Assembly (NCBI GenBank): GCA_030770545.1
Contig: CM061106.1
Coordinates: 2,382,001-2,446,000, forward strand
Origin: Macropodus opercularis
Lineage: Eukaryota > Chordata > Actinopteri > Anabantiformes > Osphronemidae
DNA: 64,000 nt
Reading direction: 5' to 3'
Position numbers and translations under genes: made by a program
Shown: in pieces, positions 20,860 to 30,378 of the stretch
How the letters are laid out: each line of letters starts with the position of its first letter
Position numbering within the stretch: position 1 is the first letter of the stretch
The notes under the pieces: model-generated
The model's input: the letters and a program-made list of their open reading frames with translations, nothing else
Database searches by the model: none
What the model was told of the DNA's origin: nothing

Positions 20860-22536
20860 TCATTTGAGTTGACAGAACTTAGCAGAGTCTCCAGGATAGT
20901 GAGGAAGCCAGATTCCAGCATAGAGAGGCTGAGTGAACGTGGTCTGGACTCTGTGGAGCAGAGTCATGGTTCCAGAGATGCTGTAGAAGGACAGAACCCC
21001 TGCTCTGTGGTCCAAGAACACTCCCACTCTGGAGGAAACAGGACCTGAGACAGGAGTTATGACGTTGTTGTGATAAAAATATTTGTTTTGGAAACAATCT
21101 AAAGCCCAAGATTTGTCATTGAGTCCAAATCCACATTCAGTCATGTTCCCTGTTCTGCTGATGTTCTTGTAGGAAACTGCTACACGAACTCCCCTTCCTC
21201 CTTCTCCTCTCCTCTCCACCTCCCAGTACCAACGTCCAGTCAGACTCTCTCTGCTCAGAACCTGCCTCCATTCAGTGAATCTGTCTGGATGATTAGAATA
21301 AAACTGATCTTCACTCATTACTGTTGCTTTTCTGTTCCCATCAGATAATATCAGTTGTTTGTTTGCTGTGTCTGGATCCAGAGTGATTTCTCGTGCATAT
21401 TCTAAGAACTCAGCTCTGGTCCGTGGTTCTGGTAGTAAAACGTCTCTTCTAGTCACTGCCACTGAGACCTTGGCATGTCCTTCACTCAGAATGTGCTGTA
21501 GTTTATCTCTGAGCTCTGTCACAGCTGCTATCACTTCCTCAAAGTATTTCAGAGGACGGATGCTGGTGCTGGATGGGTCCGTGGACCCACTGAGTTGTGC
21601 CAGTGAGGGGTAGTTGAGTAGAAACTGGGTGTGATCCTGCGTGTGTGAGAGCTGCTCCAGCTCAGCGTCTCTCCTCTTCAGCTCAGTCATCTCCTGCTCC
21701 AGCTTCTCCTGAAGCTCTTTGAATCGATTCACTTCAGTTTCCTGCTGGGATCTGATCTGCTGCTTCACCTCAGACCTTCTTTCCACCATGAGACGGATCA
21801 GCTCAGTGAAGACCTTCTCGCTGTCCTCCACGGTTTGATCAGCAGAGCGACTGGTGGCCTCCACCTCCTGCTGAAGGAGTTTCACTTCTCTGTCTCCATC
21901 CTGGATCCTCTGCTGGATTCTCTGCCGACTCCCCTCCAGTTCTCTCTGCCTCTCAGTCCTCTCTGCTGCAGCTGAGACGGTGTCGTGGCCTTTGTGTTCG
22001 TCCACGGAGCAGAGGTAGCAGATGCACTGCTGATCGGTGCGACAGAACATCTTCATCAGCTCATCGTGGTGGGAGCAGATGTTCTCCTGCAGCTTCTTGG
22101 ATGCCTCCACCAGCTTGTGCCTCTTTAATGGAGCTGCGTCGTAGTGAGGCTGCAGGTGTTTCTCACAGTAAGAAGCAGAACAGGTCAAACAGGACTTTAC
22201 AGCTTTGAGTTTGGTGCCGGTGCAGACGTCACAGGACACGTCTCCAGGTCCAGCAGAGCAGAGATCAGCAGCAGCAGCTTGGAGTCCAGTCTTCTTCAGC
22301 TGCTCCACTAAATCAGCCAACATGGTGTTTTTCAGCAGGACGGGTCTGGGTGTGAAGGTCTGTCTACACTGAGGGCAGCTGGGCAGCTTCTTCTCAGCCT
22401 CTTCATCCCAGAACCTGTTAATACACTTCATGCAGTAGCTGTGTCCACAGGGAACAGTCACCGGATCCTTCAGCAGATCCAGACAGATGGAGCAGGAGAA
22501 GGATTCTTGGTCCAGCTGAAGTCCTTTCTGAGCCAT
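20860..22536 (-). CDS. TRIM family E3 ligase, RING-B-box-coiled coil-PRY-SPRY
   Basis: Intact single-exon frame of 558 residues. The RING finger at residues 15-57 has C15, C18, C30, H32, C35, C38, C54 and C57. A first B-box-like cysteine cluster lies at about 92-142 (CDVC, CLTC, YCEKH) and a B-box 2 at about 152-188 (CSHHDELMKMFC, CYLC, HKGHD). A coiled coil follows at about 190-310, then a linker and a PRY-SPRY domain from about 370 to the end (LDPDTANKQLILS, WYWEVE, GVFLDHRAGVLSFY). TRIM proteins of this layout are cytoplasmic ubiquitin or ISG15 ligases; the SPRY domain recognises the target. In fish they form large, fast-evolving antiviral clusters, the closest forms being TRIM16/TRIM25-like. 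The lack of introns is typical of part of that expansion. It lies 335 bases from a gypsy LTR. Confidence 0.9.
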   Translation of the reverse strand: MAQKGLQLDQESFSCSICLDLLKDPVTVPCGHSYCMKCINRFWDEEAEKKLPSCPQCRQTFTPRPVLLKNTMLADLVEQLKKTGLQAAAADLCSAGPGDVSCDVCTGTKLKAVKSCLTCSASYCEKHLQPHYDAAPLKRHKLVEASKKLQENICSHHDELMKMFCRTDQQCICYLCSVDEHKGHDTVSAAAERTERQRELEGSRQRIQQRIQDGDREVKLLQQEVEATSRSADQTVEDSEKVFTELIRLMVERRSEVKQQIRSQQETEVNRFKELQEKLEQEMTELKRRDAELEQLSHTQDHTQFLLNYPSLAQLSGSTDPSSTSIRPLKYFEEVIAAVTELRDKLQHILSEGHAKVSVAVTRRDVLLPEPRTRAEFLEYAREITLDPDTANKQLILSDGNRKATVMSEDQFYSNHPDRFTEWRQVLSRESLTGRWYWEVERRGEGGRGVRVAVSYKNISRTGNMTECGFGLNDKSWALDCFQNKYFYHNNVITPVSGPVSSRVGVFLDHRAGVLSFYSISGTMTLLHRVQTTFTQPLYAGIWLPHYPGDSAKFCQLK

Positions 22537-22564
22537 GTCTGCTCTCAGCGACGACGATGTCTGA

Positions 22565-22588
22565 GTTTCACTTAATGAGAAGTGAAAC
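22565..22588 (-). promoter_or_regulatory. Inverted GAAAC element before the TRIM gene
   Basis: GTTTCACTT (22565-22573) and AAGTGAAAC (22580-22588) form a perfect 9-bp inverted repeat with a 6-bp spacer, 29 bases upstream of the TRIM start codon. GAAAC and TTTCNNTTTC-like cores are the half-sites of interferon response elements bound by IRF/STAT complexes; the match to a full ISRE has one mismatch. Function is inferred. Confidence 0.45.
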
Positions 22589-22871
22589 CAGTTTGAATGC
22601 TGACGTCAACAATGTGTGGACGGAGCCTGGCAGCTCTGCCTCCTCACCACATGTGGGTTCCACCAATCACAGTTGAGATCTGGAGGGGAGGAAACCAGGA
22701 AGCAGCGACACACTGGAGCAGGACGGATCAGCTTGGTTCAGGAAGAGCAGCCTCTGTGTGTTTAACCTTGTTACAGTCACCTATAAATCAATAATAAACT
22801 TTAAATTTTAGTCTTAATTAATCCAGTTTCCATCAGGAGGTTCACATTACTTGTGTTGTCAGAACTGATCG

Positions 22872-23181
22872 TGTGATACCCACAGGAGTATGAATATATC
22901 TGTTAATGTATTTATGTCATTAGTGTCTCATTTTGTTGGTTATGACTCAGGCTTGTCCTGAATGCCACCAATTTGTTTTGCCTTGGTCCAGGGCAGTATT
23001 TTATTTTGCCCACTAGGTGGCAGTGGAGGCTGTGGGTTGTCGGGACGTGAGTTTGTTTCTGCCCTTCATAACGAAGGAGAACTCCGTAAAAGACACTCAC
23101 GTCTCCCGTGTCTAATAATTTATCTCCTGCATTTCAGAACAATAAACTGGCCACAGGTGCTGTAGCCCGGTGCCTGCAACA
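22872..23181 (+). repeat. 5' LTR of gypsy element
   Basis: Begins TGTGATACCCACAGGAGT and ends GGTGCCTGCAACA. Compared with the 3' LTR it has about 50 extra bases after TTTTGCCC (the short word TGCCC is repeated around them) and lacks about 120 bases near its 3' end. Confidence 0.85.
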
Positions 23182-23187
23182 GTTTTA

Positions 23188-23205
23188 TGGGGGCTCGTCC
23201 GGGAT
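23188..23205 (+). other. Primer-binding site, tRNA-Pro type
   Basis: TGGGGGCTCGTCCGGGAT begins seven bases after the LTR end. It is the 18-base sequence known to pair with the 3' end of tRNA-Pro and used by many gammaretroviruses. Confidence 0.8.
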
Positions 23206-23521
23206 CACTCCTGATGTGTCATTGGGAGCTGATCCAGTTAACTCGAAACCGTGCAGAAGAAATACCACAGTATTAACGACCTGGAGCATTCAGAGAGCAT
23301 TGTCCTATCCATATACTAGCATGTTTGTCTATGGAAGAAGAATCGCCGCCTATGGATGAAGGAGCACTGAAAAGATGATGTTCAGCTGCACAACCTGCTG
23401 CGTCTTGTAAGAAGGTCACGCTCCTGCAAAGGGCACCTCTCGTGCTAAACGACAAATAAAGGGTGAGACCCAGTAGACCTCCTGGAACGTGGAGTCAACT
23501 GCAAGGAATAGGGAAGCAGCT

Positions 23522-24979
23522 ATGGCAGAGGGTGAGAGAAAACGTGTGGTGTGGGCCATCAAGAAGGATCTACTTACCCTGCATGCAGACGATCTGTTCC
23601 AGATTGCCAAGTCAGTGGGCCCCGTGCCAGGAAGGGACTCATCCCATCTTAAGGCAGAGGACGAGGAGGGTTGTTTTGAATACATCAGCAGTTTCATGTG
23701 TTCGCAGTCCTTACTTGAGTCTGAAGATTTAGGTATGGCGCACTTACTAGAGCTGAAAGATGTAGTGGACAGTGCCACCCAGGGTTATAGTTCTAGTGGA
23801 CATACATGTGTAGTGAGTAAAGATAATCCTGGAAATGTATTTTCAAATAGAGAAAATGCTAATCTGGAAGTACGTAGAGCAAGTGGTGATGCTCATGTGC
23901 CTGTGATTAGCGATAGTGAGGGAACTGAAGTTGCTGCAGGATGGGCAAGCACCACACCTGAACCAGAATTGCAGAAAATACTTAGTAGTTATGAAGAGCT
24001 GAGTAAGAAAGTCATGCAGTATCTACCCACCTCTACTCATCAGTCTGTGGCTCAGTCACCTGCAAAGTGTACACTGCCGAGTGGTAGTTTAACTGAACAT
24101 CCCACATGGACAACCTCTGACAAAGTGGTCTCTTTGAGAGATTTGTCCTACCTCCATCGTAGAGAGCTCAAGATTCAAGGGGGTCAAATCGGAGATCTGG
24201 GATCAGATGTCAGCTACAATAGTATTTCCCGGCAGATCGATGAGGGCTTCAAGGAACAGTTTAGCGATACTGAGATTGTAAGAGCAGTCCTCAGAGCGAT
24301 CAAACCTGGAAGTTTCAAAGACATGTTAATGAGCAAGGATGAGCTGACAGTAGAAGAACTGAAATGTTTTCTTCACTCTCATCTTGGGGAGCAGAGCAAC
24401 ACAGAGCTATTCCAAGAACTGATGTGTACTAAACAGAAAGAAAGTGAGACACCTCAACAATTCCTTTACCGGGTCATTGGACTCAAACAGAAGATACTGC
24501 TGGCTTCAAAACATGCCCACACCGATGTTAGATATAGTGCAAGTACCGTGCAAGATGTTTTCCTACATACTGTGTATCAGGGCTTGGGGCATAAGCACAA
24601 TGACATTCGTCAGGAGCTCAAACCAATACTTCTTGATAATCAGGTGACAGATGACACAATCCTGAACGTGATGACAAGAGTATTGAGTGATGAGAGTGAA
24701 AGACAGCGACGACTAGGTCCATCCTCTCGCCAGAGACAGACACATGTGCACAGTGCCCAGACTGAAGTTATGATCACTCAGTGTCCTAACGTCAAGGAGG
24801 AATGTTCATCAAAGAAACCGAAAGCAGATATGATCCAGCTGTTGGCAGAAAAGGTTGAAAAACTTACAAGCATGGTTGAGCTTATGAAACAGTCAATGCA
24901 GCCTCAACTGTCAGACCTAAGAGGAGATCCGCTTAAAGGCACAGGAGGTCCCAGGAGGGGGAAAAACCTATGGTTGTGA
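23522..24979 (+). CDS. Gypsy gag (485 codons)
   Basis: The first ATG with a good context (AGCAGCTATGG) opens the frame, which is not interrupted until TGA at 24979. The N-terminal part contains KKDLLTLHADDLFQIAKSVG; the centre (about residues 230-390) is the capsid-like helical region (FKDMLMSKDELTVEELKCFL, TPQQFLYRVIGLKQ). Gag would assemble the particle around the RNA. The zinc knuckle normally at its end lies in another frame, so this Gag ends early. Confidence 0.75.
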   Translation: MAEGERKRVVWAIKKDLLTLHADDLFQIAKSVGPVPGRDSSHLKAEDEEGCFEYISSFMCSQSLLESEDLGMAHLLELKDVVDSATQGYSSSGHTCVVSKDNPGNVFSNRENANLEVRRASGDAHVPVISDSEGTEVAAGWASTTPEPELQKILSSYEELSKKVMQYLPTSTHQSVAQSPAKCTLPSGSLTEHPTWTTSDKVVSLRDLSYLHRRELKIQGGQIGDLGSDVSYNSISRQIDEGFKEQFSDTEIVRAVLRAIKPGSFKDMLMSKDELTVEELKCFLHSHLGEQSNTELFQELMCTKQKESETPQQFLYRVIGLKQKILLASKHAHTDVRYSASTVQDVFLHTVYQGLGHKHNDIRQELKPILLDNQVTDDTILNVMTRVLSDESERQRRLGPSSRQRQTHVHSAQTEVMITQCPNVKEECSSKKPKADMIQLLAEKVEKLTSMVELMKQSMQPQLSDLRGDPLKGTGGPRRGKNLWL

Positions 24980-25114
24980 TAAGCGCATTGAGCAGAATCG
25001 TCCTGCATGTCCCTATTGTTTCCAGTGCGGCGAGGAAGGCCATAGAGCGGTGGGCTGCTTGAAGAAACCTGCACATCAGGGAAACGGGGACCGGTTCCTG
25101 TCGAGGGACACACA
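24980..25114 (+). pseudogene. Gag zinc-knuckle segment, out of frame
   Basis: A third-frame stretch encodes one CCHC knuckle, CFQCGEEGHRAVGC, starting at 25017. It is offset from the gag frame before it and from the protease frame after it, and stops at 25117. Small indels on both sides are the simplest cause; programmed shifting is less likely because no slippery site is visible. Confidence 0.6.
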
Positions 25115-25822
25115 GTGAACAGATCCCAACTACTGTCCCATAACAACACAGATCGGACTGGAAAACCTCACAGAGGAAGTGCAGCAGGAGTTAAAACCAC
25201 AAAGGAGGTCAAAATATCATTAAACCAGGAATCAAAACAGCCAAACGCTCCAGCTACGGCAACTCTCCATGATTTTACCAAAAGTAAAGGTGAATGGTTG
25301 GCCCAACTAATAGGCAGAAAAGCCCTCACACAGTGTAACCTAAATGGTTTAGAAGTCAGTGCCTTGCTGGACACGGGCGCCCAAGTGAGTATGATTGACA
25401 GAGACTGGAGAAGCAGATACCTACCAGATATCACTATTAGACCACTTAGTGAAATCATTGATGATGAAGAACTGAAAATTTATGCTGTGAATGGTGACCT
25501 TCTCCCATTCGATGGTTGGGTCGAAATTACAGTCAACTTGATGGGGAATGTGGAGCCTAACCTTTCTATATCTGTGCCCTTCCTTGTAAGTAGTGTTGCC
25601 CTGGAGAGACCACTACTAGGTTTCAATGTGCTGGAGGAGGTGGTCAGGAAACAACCAGAGAGGCTTGCTTCAACCCTCATCACTCTGTTCTGTAACGCCC
25701 TGGCAATACCAGCAGAGAAAGCAGAACTCTTAGTGAGCCTCATCCAGACTGAAAAGCCCAGTGTGAAGTGTGGACGCCTGTGGACAGGTAGACTCAACAC
25801 AGACTCAAGGCAGGTCAGGTAG
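25115..25822 (+). CDS. Gypsy aspartic protease region
   Basis: Encodes a retropepsin domain with the active-site segment SALLDTGAQVSMIDR at about residues 84-98 and the second half ending in ALERPLLGFNVLEE. It would cut the polyprotein. It has no clear ATG of its own and is joined to pol by a frame change near 25808, so it is part of a broken polyprotein. Confidence 0.75.
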   Translation: MNRSQLLSHNNTDRTGKPHRGSAAGVKTTKEVKISLNQESKQPNAPATATLHDFTKSKGEWLAQLIGRKALTQCNLNGLEVSALLDTGAQVSMIDRDWRSRYLPDITIRPLSEIIDDEELKIYAVNGDLLPFDGWVEITVNLMGNVEPNLSISVPFLVSSVALERPLLGFNVLEEVVRKQPERLASTLITLFCNALAIPAEKAELLVSLIQTEKPSVKCGRLWTGRLNTDSRQVR

Positions 25823-25851
25823 CCTGGGTTAAGTGCCAAATCCCAGCTGTG

Positions 25852-28800
25852 ATGGATTTAGGTCGATTTCACCCTGTCGTTCTATTTGAGCCTGAGGACA
25901 ACAATGTAAAACTGGAAGAATTAGATGTGGCCACAGGTCTGTTAGAGGTACAAAACGCTGGAAGACCATATGTGGCTGTACCTGTGGGAAACAACACTAA
26001 ACATGCTGTTACAATACCAAGAAAGACATCCCTTGGCAGCCTCCACTACATCGATAAAATGATCGTGACTGAACCACCCGAAACACGCGAGTCCACTGTG
26101 ACCATCAACAGTGCTGTTACAACCCCTGTTACCACCGGGCCAGCCCTATGGCAACCTCCTATTGATCTTAGCCACCTCAACGAATCACAAAAGGAAAAAG
26201 TCCACAAAATGCTTTATGAGGAGTCTGGAGCTTTTGCTCGTGACTGTAATGACATTGGAAGCATAACAAGTCTACAGATGGCAATCACCCTTACAGATGA
26301 AATTCCTGTACAGAAAACATACTCATCAGTCCCACGACCATTGTTTAAGGAGGTGAAGGAGTATATACAGGAACTGTTGGTGAAAGGTTGGATTGTTAAA
26401 TCTAAGTCTCCATACTCTGCTCCTGTTGTCTGTGTCAGGAAGAAGGATGGCAGCCTCCGCCTGTGTATTGATTATCGCCTGTTAAACAAGAAGACTGTCC
26501 CTGATCGTCACCCCTTGCCCAGGATCCAAGATCTAACGGACACTCTAGGGGGAAATGCGTGGTTTAGTCTCTTGGACCAGGGAAAAGCACACCATCAAGG
26601 TTTTGTCTCTGAGGGTTCACGTCACCTCACTGCCTTTATCACTCCATGGGGTCTCTACGAATGGGTTCGCATTCCATTTGGGCTCACCAACGCCCCTGCA
26701 GCATTTCAGCGGAGTATGGAGGAGATGCTAGGCCCCCTCAGAGATGAGTGCTGCATCCCATACCTTGACGATGTACTTTGTTATGCCAGGACATTTGATG
26801 ATCATGTTGACAACCTGCGTAAAGTCCTCCAGGCTCTCCAACGACATGGAGTAAAGTTAAGACCTGAAAAATGTGAACTTTTCAAACAGGAAGTGAGATA
26901 CGTAGGTCGCGTTGTTTCAGCAGAGGGGGTCAAAGTCGACCCACGGGATCTTGAAGCAGTACAGGCCCTGACCAGTAAGACGCCACGGACAGTTGGTGAT
27001 GTGAGGAAACTGACAGGATTCCTAGGTTATTACCGCACATACATCCAAGATTTTTCCTGCATAGCCAAACCAATCTATGAGTTGCTGCAGACTAAGGCAG
27101 GTAAAGGCCAACCTATTATGCCTGCAAAGAAAACAAAGTGTCCACAACTATCATCTCGAGAGCCAGTTGACTGGACTGTGGAACATCAGAAAGCTCTTGA
27201 GCAACTTGTCACTCTCCTTACCAACCCACCAGTACTGGCCTATCCAGATTTCAACCTACCCTTTACTCTGCACACTGATGCATCAGACCAGGGCCTGGGA
27301 GCTGTTCTTTATCAGCGCCAGAATGGCAAATTGAGGGTCATTGGATATGGTTCGAGGACTTTGACACCAGCTGAGCGCAATTACCACCTGCACAGTGGAA
27401 AACTGGAGTTCCTCGCATTGAAATGGGCTGTGTGTGAAAAGTTCAGGGATTACCTGTATTATGCTCCTCATTTTACCATCTACACCGATAACAACCCATT
27501 AACCTATGTCATGAGTACAGCAAAGCTCAACGCGGTGGGTCATCGGTGGGTGGGAGAACTCTCAGATTTTCGATTCGATGTGAAATACCGACCTGGAAAG
27601 AGTAACGTAGATGCAGACACTCTATCTCGTCTTCCTCTGGATATGGAGAAGTATGAAATCACATGTACGGAGGAGTTTTCAGATGAAGCAGTCCGCACTA
27701 CATGGGATGGAAGCCAGGCAGCAAAATTTAAAGATGTGGCCTGGGTTGCCGCGCTGAACACTACTTCCCCAGATCCACAACAATTACATCCTCACCTGCC
27801 CGCGTTTAGCCATGATGATCTTGTAAGAGCCCAGAGAGAGGACGAAGCAATAAGCAAGGTGATTGAATTAAAGGAATCGGGCAAGAAACTTACAGAAGAG
27901 GCATGCAAAATGGTGACAGGAACTGCCCGCAAACTGCTTCATGAGTGGAGCAAATTGCACATTAACAATGATCTTCTTTACAGGGAAACAAACGAGCATC
28001 AACAGTTGGTCCTACCTGTAAAGTATAGGACACTTGCCTTGAAACACCTACACAACGAAATGGGCCACGTGGGCACAGAGCGAGTACTTCATCTGGTGAG
28101 AAAGAGGTTTTACTGGCCCCATATGGCAAAAGAGGTTGAGGATTACGTGACCCGGAAATGTCCCTGCATTAAGTCTAAAAAACCTGCAACACACACTCGA
28201 GCTCCCATGGGAAGCATTACATCTAATTTTCCTTTAGAGCTTGTGTGTATTGATTACTTGCATCTGGAAGCCAGCCGTGGAGGGTATGAGTATATCCTGG
28301 TGGTAGTTGATCATTTCACTAGATTTGCTCAGGCATACCCCACAAAGAACAAGAGTGGAAGAACTGCTGCTGAACGCATATTCAATGATTTCATACCAAG
28401 ATTTGGATATCCTGCAAAATTACACCACGATCAAGGCCGTGAATTTGAAAACGAATTGTTCCGGAGATTACAACAACTCTCTGGAGTGGGCCATTCAAGA
28501 ACATCACCCTATCATCCACAGGGCAATCCAGCTGAGCGGCTCAACCGCACCATACTCCAGATGTTAAGAACACTGACCGAAAGTGAAAAACTCCGGTGGA
28601 AGGACCACCTCCCGCATGTGTTACATGCATACAACTGCACCCGACATGAATCCACTGGCTACTCACCTTTTTTTCTCCTCTATGGTCGACATCCTCGGCT
28701 CCCTGTTGATCTACTGTTTGGGTTGCCTGGAGAAAATGAATCATATTCACCTAAAGGATATGCAGAGAAGGGGGCCGGGAGAATGTCAGAAGCATATCGT

Positions 28801-29235
28801 ATTGCCAGTGAAAACAGTAAGAAGTCCAGTACAAGGGGCAAAATGGCATATGACCAGAAGGCCAAAGGTGTGGTACTGCAACCAGGAGACAGAGTCCTGG
28901 TCAGAAACCTCAGTGAACGTGGAGGACCCGGAAAACTAAGACCATACTGGGAGAAGGCTATTTATATAGTCAAGAAACAGCTTGCTGAGAATCCAGTTTA
29001 CATTGTCCATCCAGAGAAGGGAGAGAGTCAAAAGACCAGGACTTTGCACCGTAATCTCCTGTTGTTGGTGAATGACCTACCTGTGGAAGGTATTCCAACT
29101 CACGCTGATATCTCTGTCAGAAGAAGACAGGCAGTTAGCAAACCAAGGTATGAGAATGGAACGAATAGACAAAGGGGAGCAAACTCTACTGAAAATTCAG
29201 AACAAGATGAGGATTGTGGTCCAGGGTACCTTTGA
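25852..29235 (+). CDS. Gypsy pol: RT, RNase H, integrase
   Basis: An open frame of about 1127 codons. Reverse transcriptase has SLRLCIDYRLLN, a motif A aspartate in FSLLDQGK, and the catalytic box YLDD at about residue 305. RNase H has LHTDASDQGLGAVLY and YTDNNPLTYV. The integrase has an H-H zinc part (HNEMGHVG) followed by an unusual CPC instead of CxxC, then the acidic triad at about residues 802, 861 and 896, with the D-x34-E spacing expected. The core is intact, while the C-terminal tail is shifted after 29235. Confidence 0.85.
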   Translation: MDLGRFHPVVLFEPEDNNVKLEELDVATGLLEVQNAGRPYVAVPVGNNTKHAVTIPRKTSLGSLHYIDKMIVTEPPETRESTVTINSAVTTPVTTGPALWQPPIDLSHLNESQKEKVHKMLYEESGAFARDCNDIGSITSLQMAITLTDEIPVQKTYSSVPRPLFKEVKEYIQELLVKGWIVKSKSPYSAPVVCVRKKDGSLRLCIDYRLLNKKTVPDRHPLPRIQDLTDTLGGNAWFSLLDQGKAHHQGFVSEGSRHLTAFITPWGLYEWVRIPFGLTNAPAAFQRSMEEMLGPLRDECCIPYLDDVLCYARTFDDHVDNLRKVLQALQRHGVKLRPEKCELFKQEVRYVGRVVSAEGVKVDPRDLEAVQALTSKTPRTVGDVRKLTGFLGYYRTYIQDFSCIAKPIYELLQTKAGKGQPIMPAKKTKCPQLSSREPVDWTVEHQKALEQLVTLLTNPPVLAYPDFNLPFTLHTDASDQGLGAVLYQRQNGKLRVIGYGSRTLTPAERNYHLHSGKLEFLALKWAVCEKFRDYLYYAPHFTIYTDNNPLTYVMSTAKLNAVGHRWVGELSDFRFDVKYRPGKSNVDADTLSRLPLDMEKYEITCTEEFSDEAVRTTWDGSQAAKFKDVAWVAALNTTSPDPQQLHPHLPAFSHDDLVRAQREDEAISKVIELKESGKKLTEEACKMVTGTARKLLHEWSKLHINNDLLYRETNEHQQLVLPVKYRTLALKHLHNEMGHVGTERVLHLVRKRFYWPHMAKEVEDYVTRKCPCIKSKKPATHTRAPMGSITSNFPLELVCIDYLHLEASRGGYEYILVVVDHFTRFAQAYPTKNKSGRTAAERIFNDFIPRFGYPAKLHHDQGREFENELFRRLQQLSGVGHSRTSPYHPQGNPAERLNRTILQMLRTLTESEKLRWKDHLPHVLHAYNCTRHESTGYSPFFLLYGRHPRLPVDLLFGLPGENESYSPKGYAEKGAGRMSEAYRIASENSKKSSTRGKMAYDQKAKGVVLQPGDRVLVRNLSERGGPGKLRPYWEKAIYIVKKQLAENPVYIVHPEKGESQKTRTLHRNLLLLVNDLPVEGIPTHADISVRRRQAVSKPRYENGTNRQRGANSTENSEQDEDCGPGYL

Positions 29236-29867
29236 GAAGACCAGGGGAGGAGAGAGACGCTACCTATTAACAACAAACGGCAGACCAGAGGAATCTTACT
29301 CCTGGACATACAAACGGAACACTGGAGCAAAGACATGGACAGTTTCCAGCCTCGACACTGACAGAGAGGGAAACCCAGCCTGGACCTGAATCTTCGACAC
29401 ACCCTGTTTCATCACATTCGGACTTGGAGCCTGAGGAAAGGGGTTTGCCTGTCACAACACAGATGACTCTGAGTGGGGAGGAACAACACAGGGAAGGCGG
29501 CGCTGGAACTGGCTTGACAGAAGAAGACAACGGAAATCTGACCACTGACTCAGTAGTGGAACCCCTGATTTTACCTGTAGAACAGACTGACACTGACATT
29601 AGAAGGTCTGTACGTGATAAGAAACCGCGGCGGTTCCTTACATATGAGTCACTAGGTGAACCATCCACTCGGTCATATGCCACAGTTAACGCAGTGGCTG
29701 AACACACAAATGGATACTCACCTGTTGCGGGTTTAGTTCATACATCATCGCCTGATTATCCATTATGCATTCCACCCATTTGTATACCATGGTCAAACGC
29801 TATCTTTTACACTCCAGCACAATACTTACCACAGTCTTATATCCCACCTACAACGTTCACATCGTAA
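29236..29867 (+). CDS. Gypsy pol C-terminal tail, shifted frame
   Basis: A frame ending at 29867 contains IRRSVRDKKPRRFLTYESLG, a basic segment found at the end of pol in related fish gypsy elements. It is not in the frame of the main pol ORF, so a frameshift lies between about 29200 and 29430. Confidence 0.6.
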
Positions 29868-30006
29868 ATTCCTCCTGCAATGCATGTTTGTTAGAAAAAG
29901 AGTTGGGGGTGAGCGGACGGGAGAGCTAGGATTAGTAGTTAAAATGTTTCTTTATTGAACAGATTTCGGCAAAATGTTAGAAACCATTTTATTTTGTCAG
30001 GGAGTG

Positions 30007-30378
30007 TGTGATACCCACAGGAGTGTGTATATATATTTGTTAATATATTTATGTGATTAGTGTTTCAGTTTGTTGGTTATGACTCAGGCTTGTCCTGAAT
30101 GCGACCAGCTTGTTTACCTTGGTCCAGGGCAGTATTTTATTTTGCCCTTCATAACGAAGAAGAACTCCGTGAAACACACTCACGTCTCCTGTGTCTCATA
30201 ACTTATCTCCTGTATTTGAGGTTAGTAATTTGCATTACGTTAAATAAACTGTATATGCAGGCGAGATAAGCCTGGGAGATAAGCGGGCACATTACATTGT
30301 GAAGTCCGGAAAGTAGCCACGGCTGGACATTTGCTAGTTTTGTTAGCAAACAGGTGCTGTAGCCCGGTACCTGCAACA
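30007..30378 (+). repeat. 3' LTR of gypsy element
   Basis: Begins TGTGATACCCACAGGAGT like the 5' LTR and ends GGTACCTGCAACA. It has about 120 bases between TTATCTCCTGTATTT and ACAGGTGCTGTAGCCC that the 5' LTR lacks. A short purine run AGGGAG precedes it. Confidence 0.85.

Larger units (their letters stand above)
22872..30378 (+). mobile_element. Ty3/gypsy LTR retrotransposon
   Basis: Element with 5' LTR 22872-23181, primer site, gag, protease, pol and 3' LTR 30007-30378. The pol domain order PR-RT-RNase H-integrase defines Ty3/gypsy. The frame changes several times between gag, zinc knuckle, protease, pol and the pol tail, so the copy is defective. Flanks GATCG and TATAT show no target-site duplication. 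Confidence 0.9.

Noticed and set aside
23489..23521. Gypsy gag starting at GTG 23489
   Set aside because: The ATG at 23522 is in frame with a good context.
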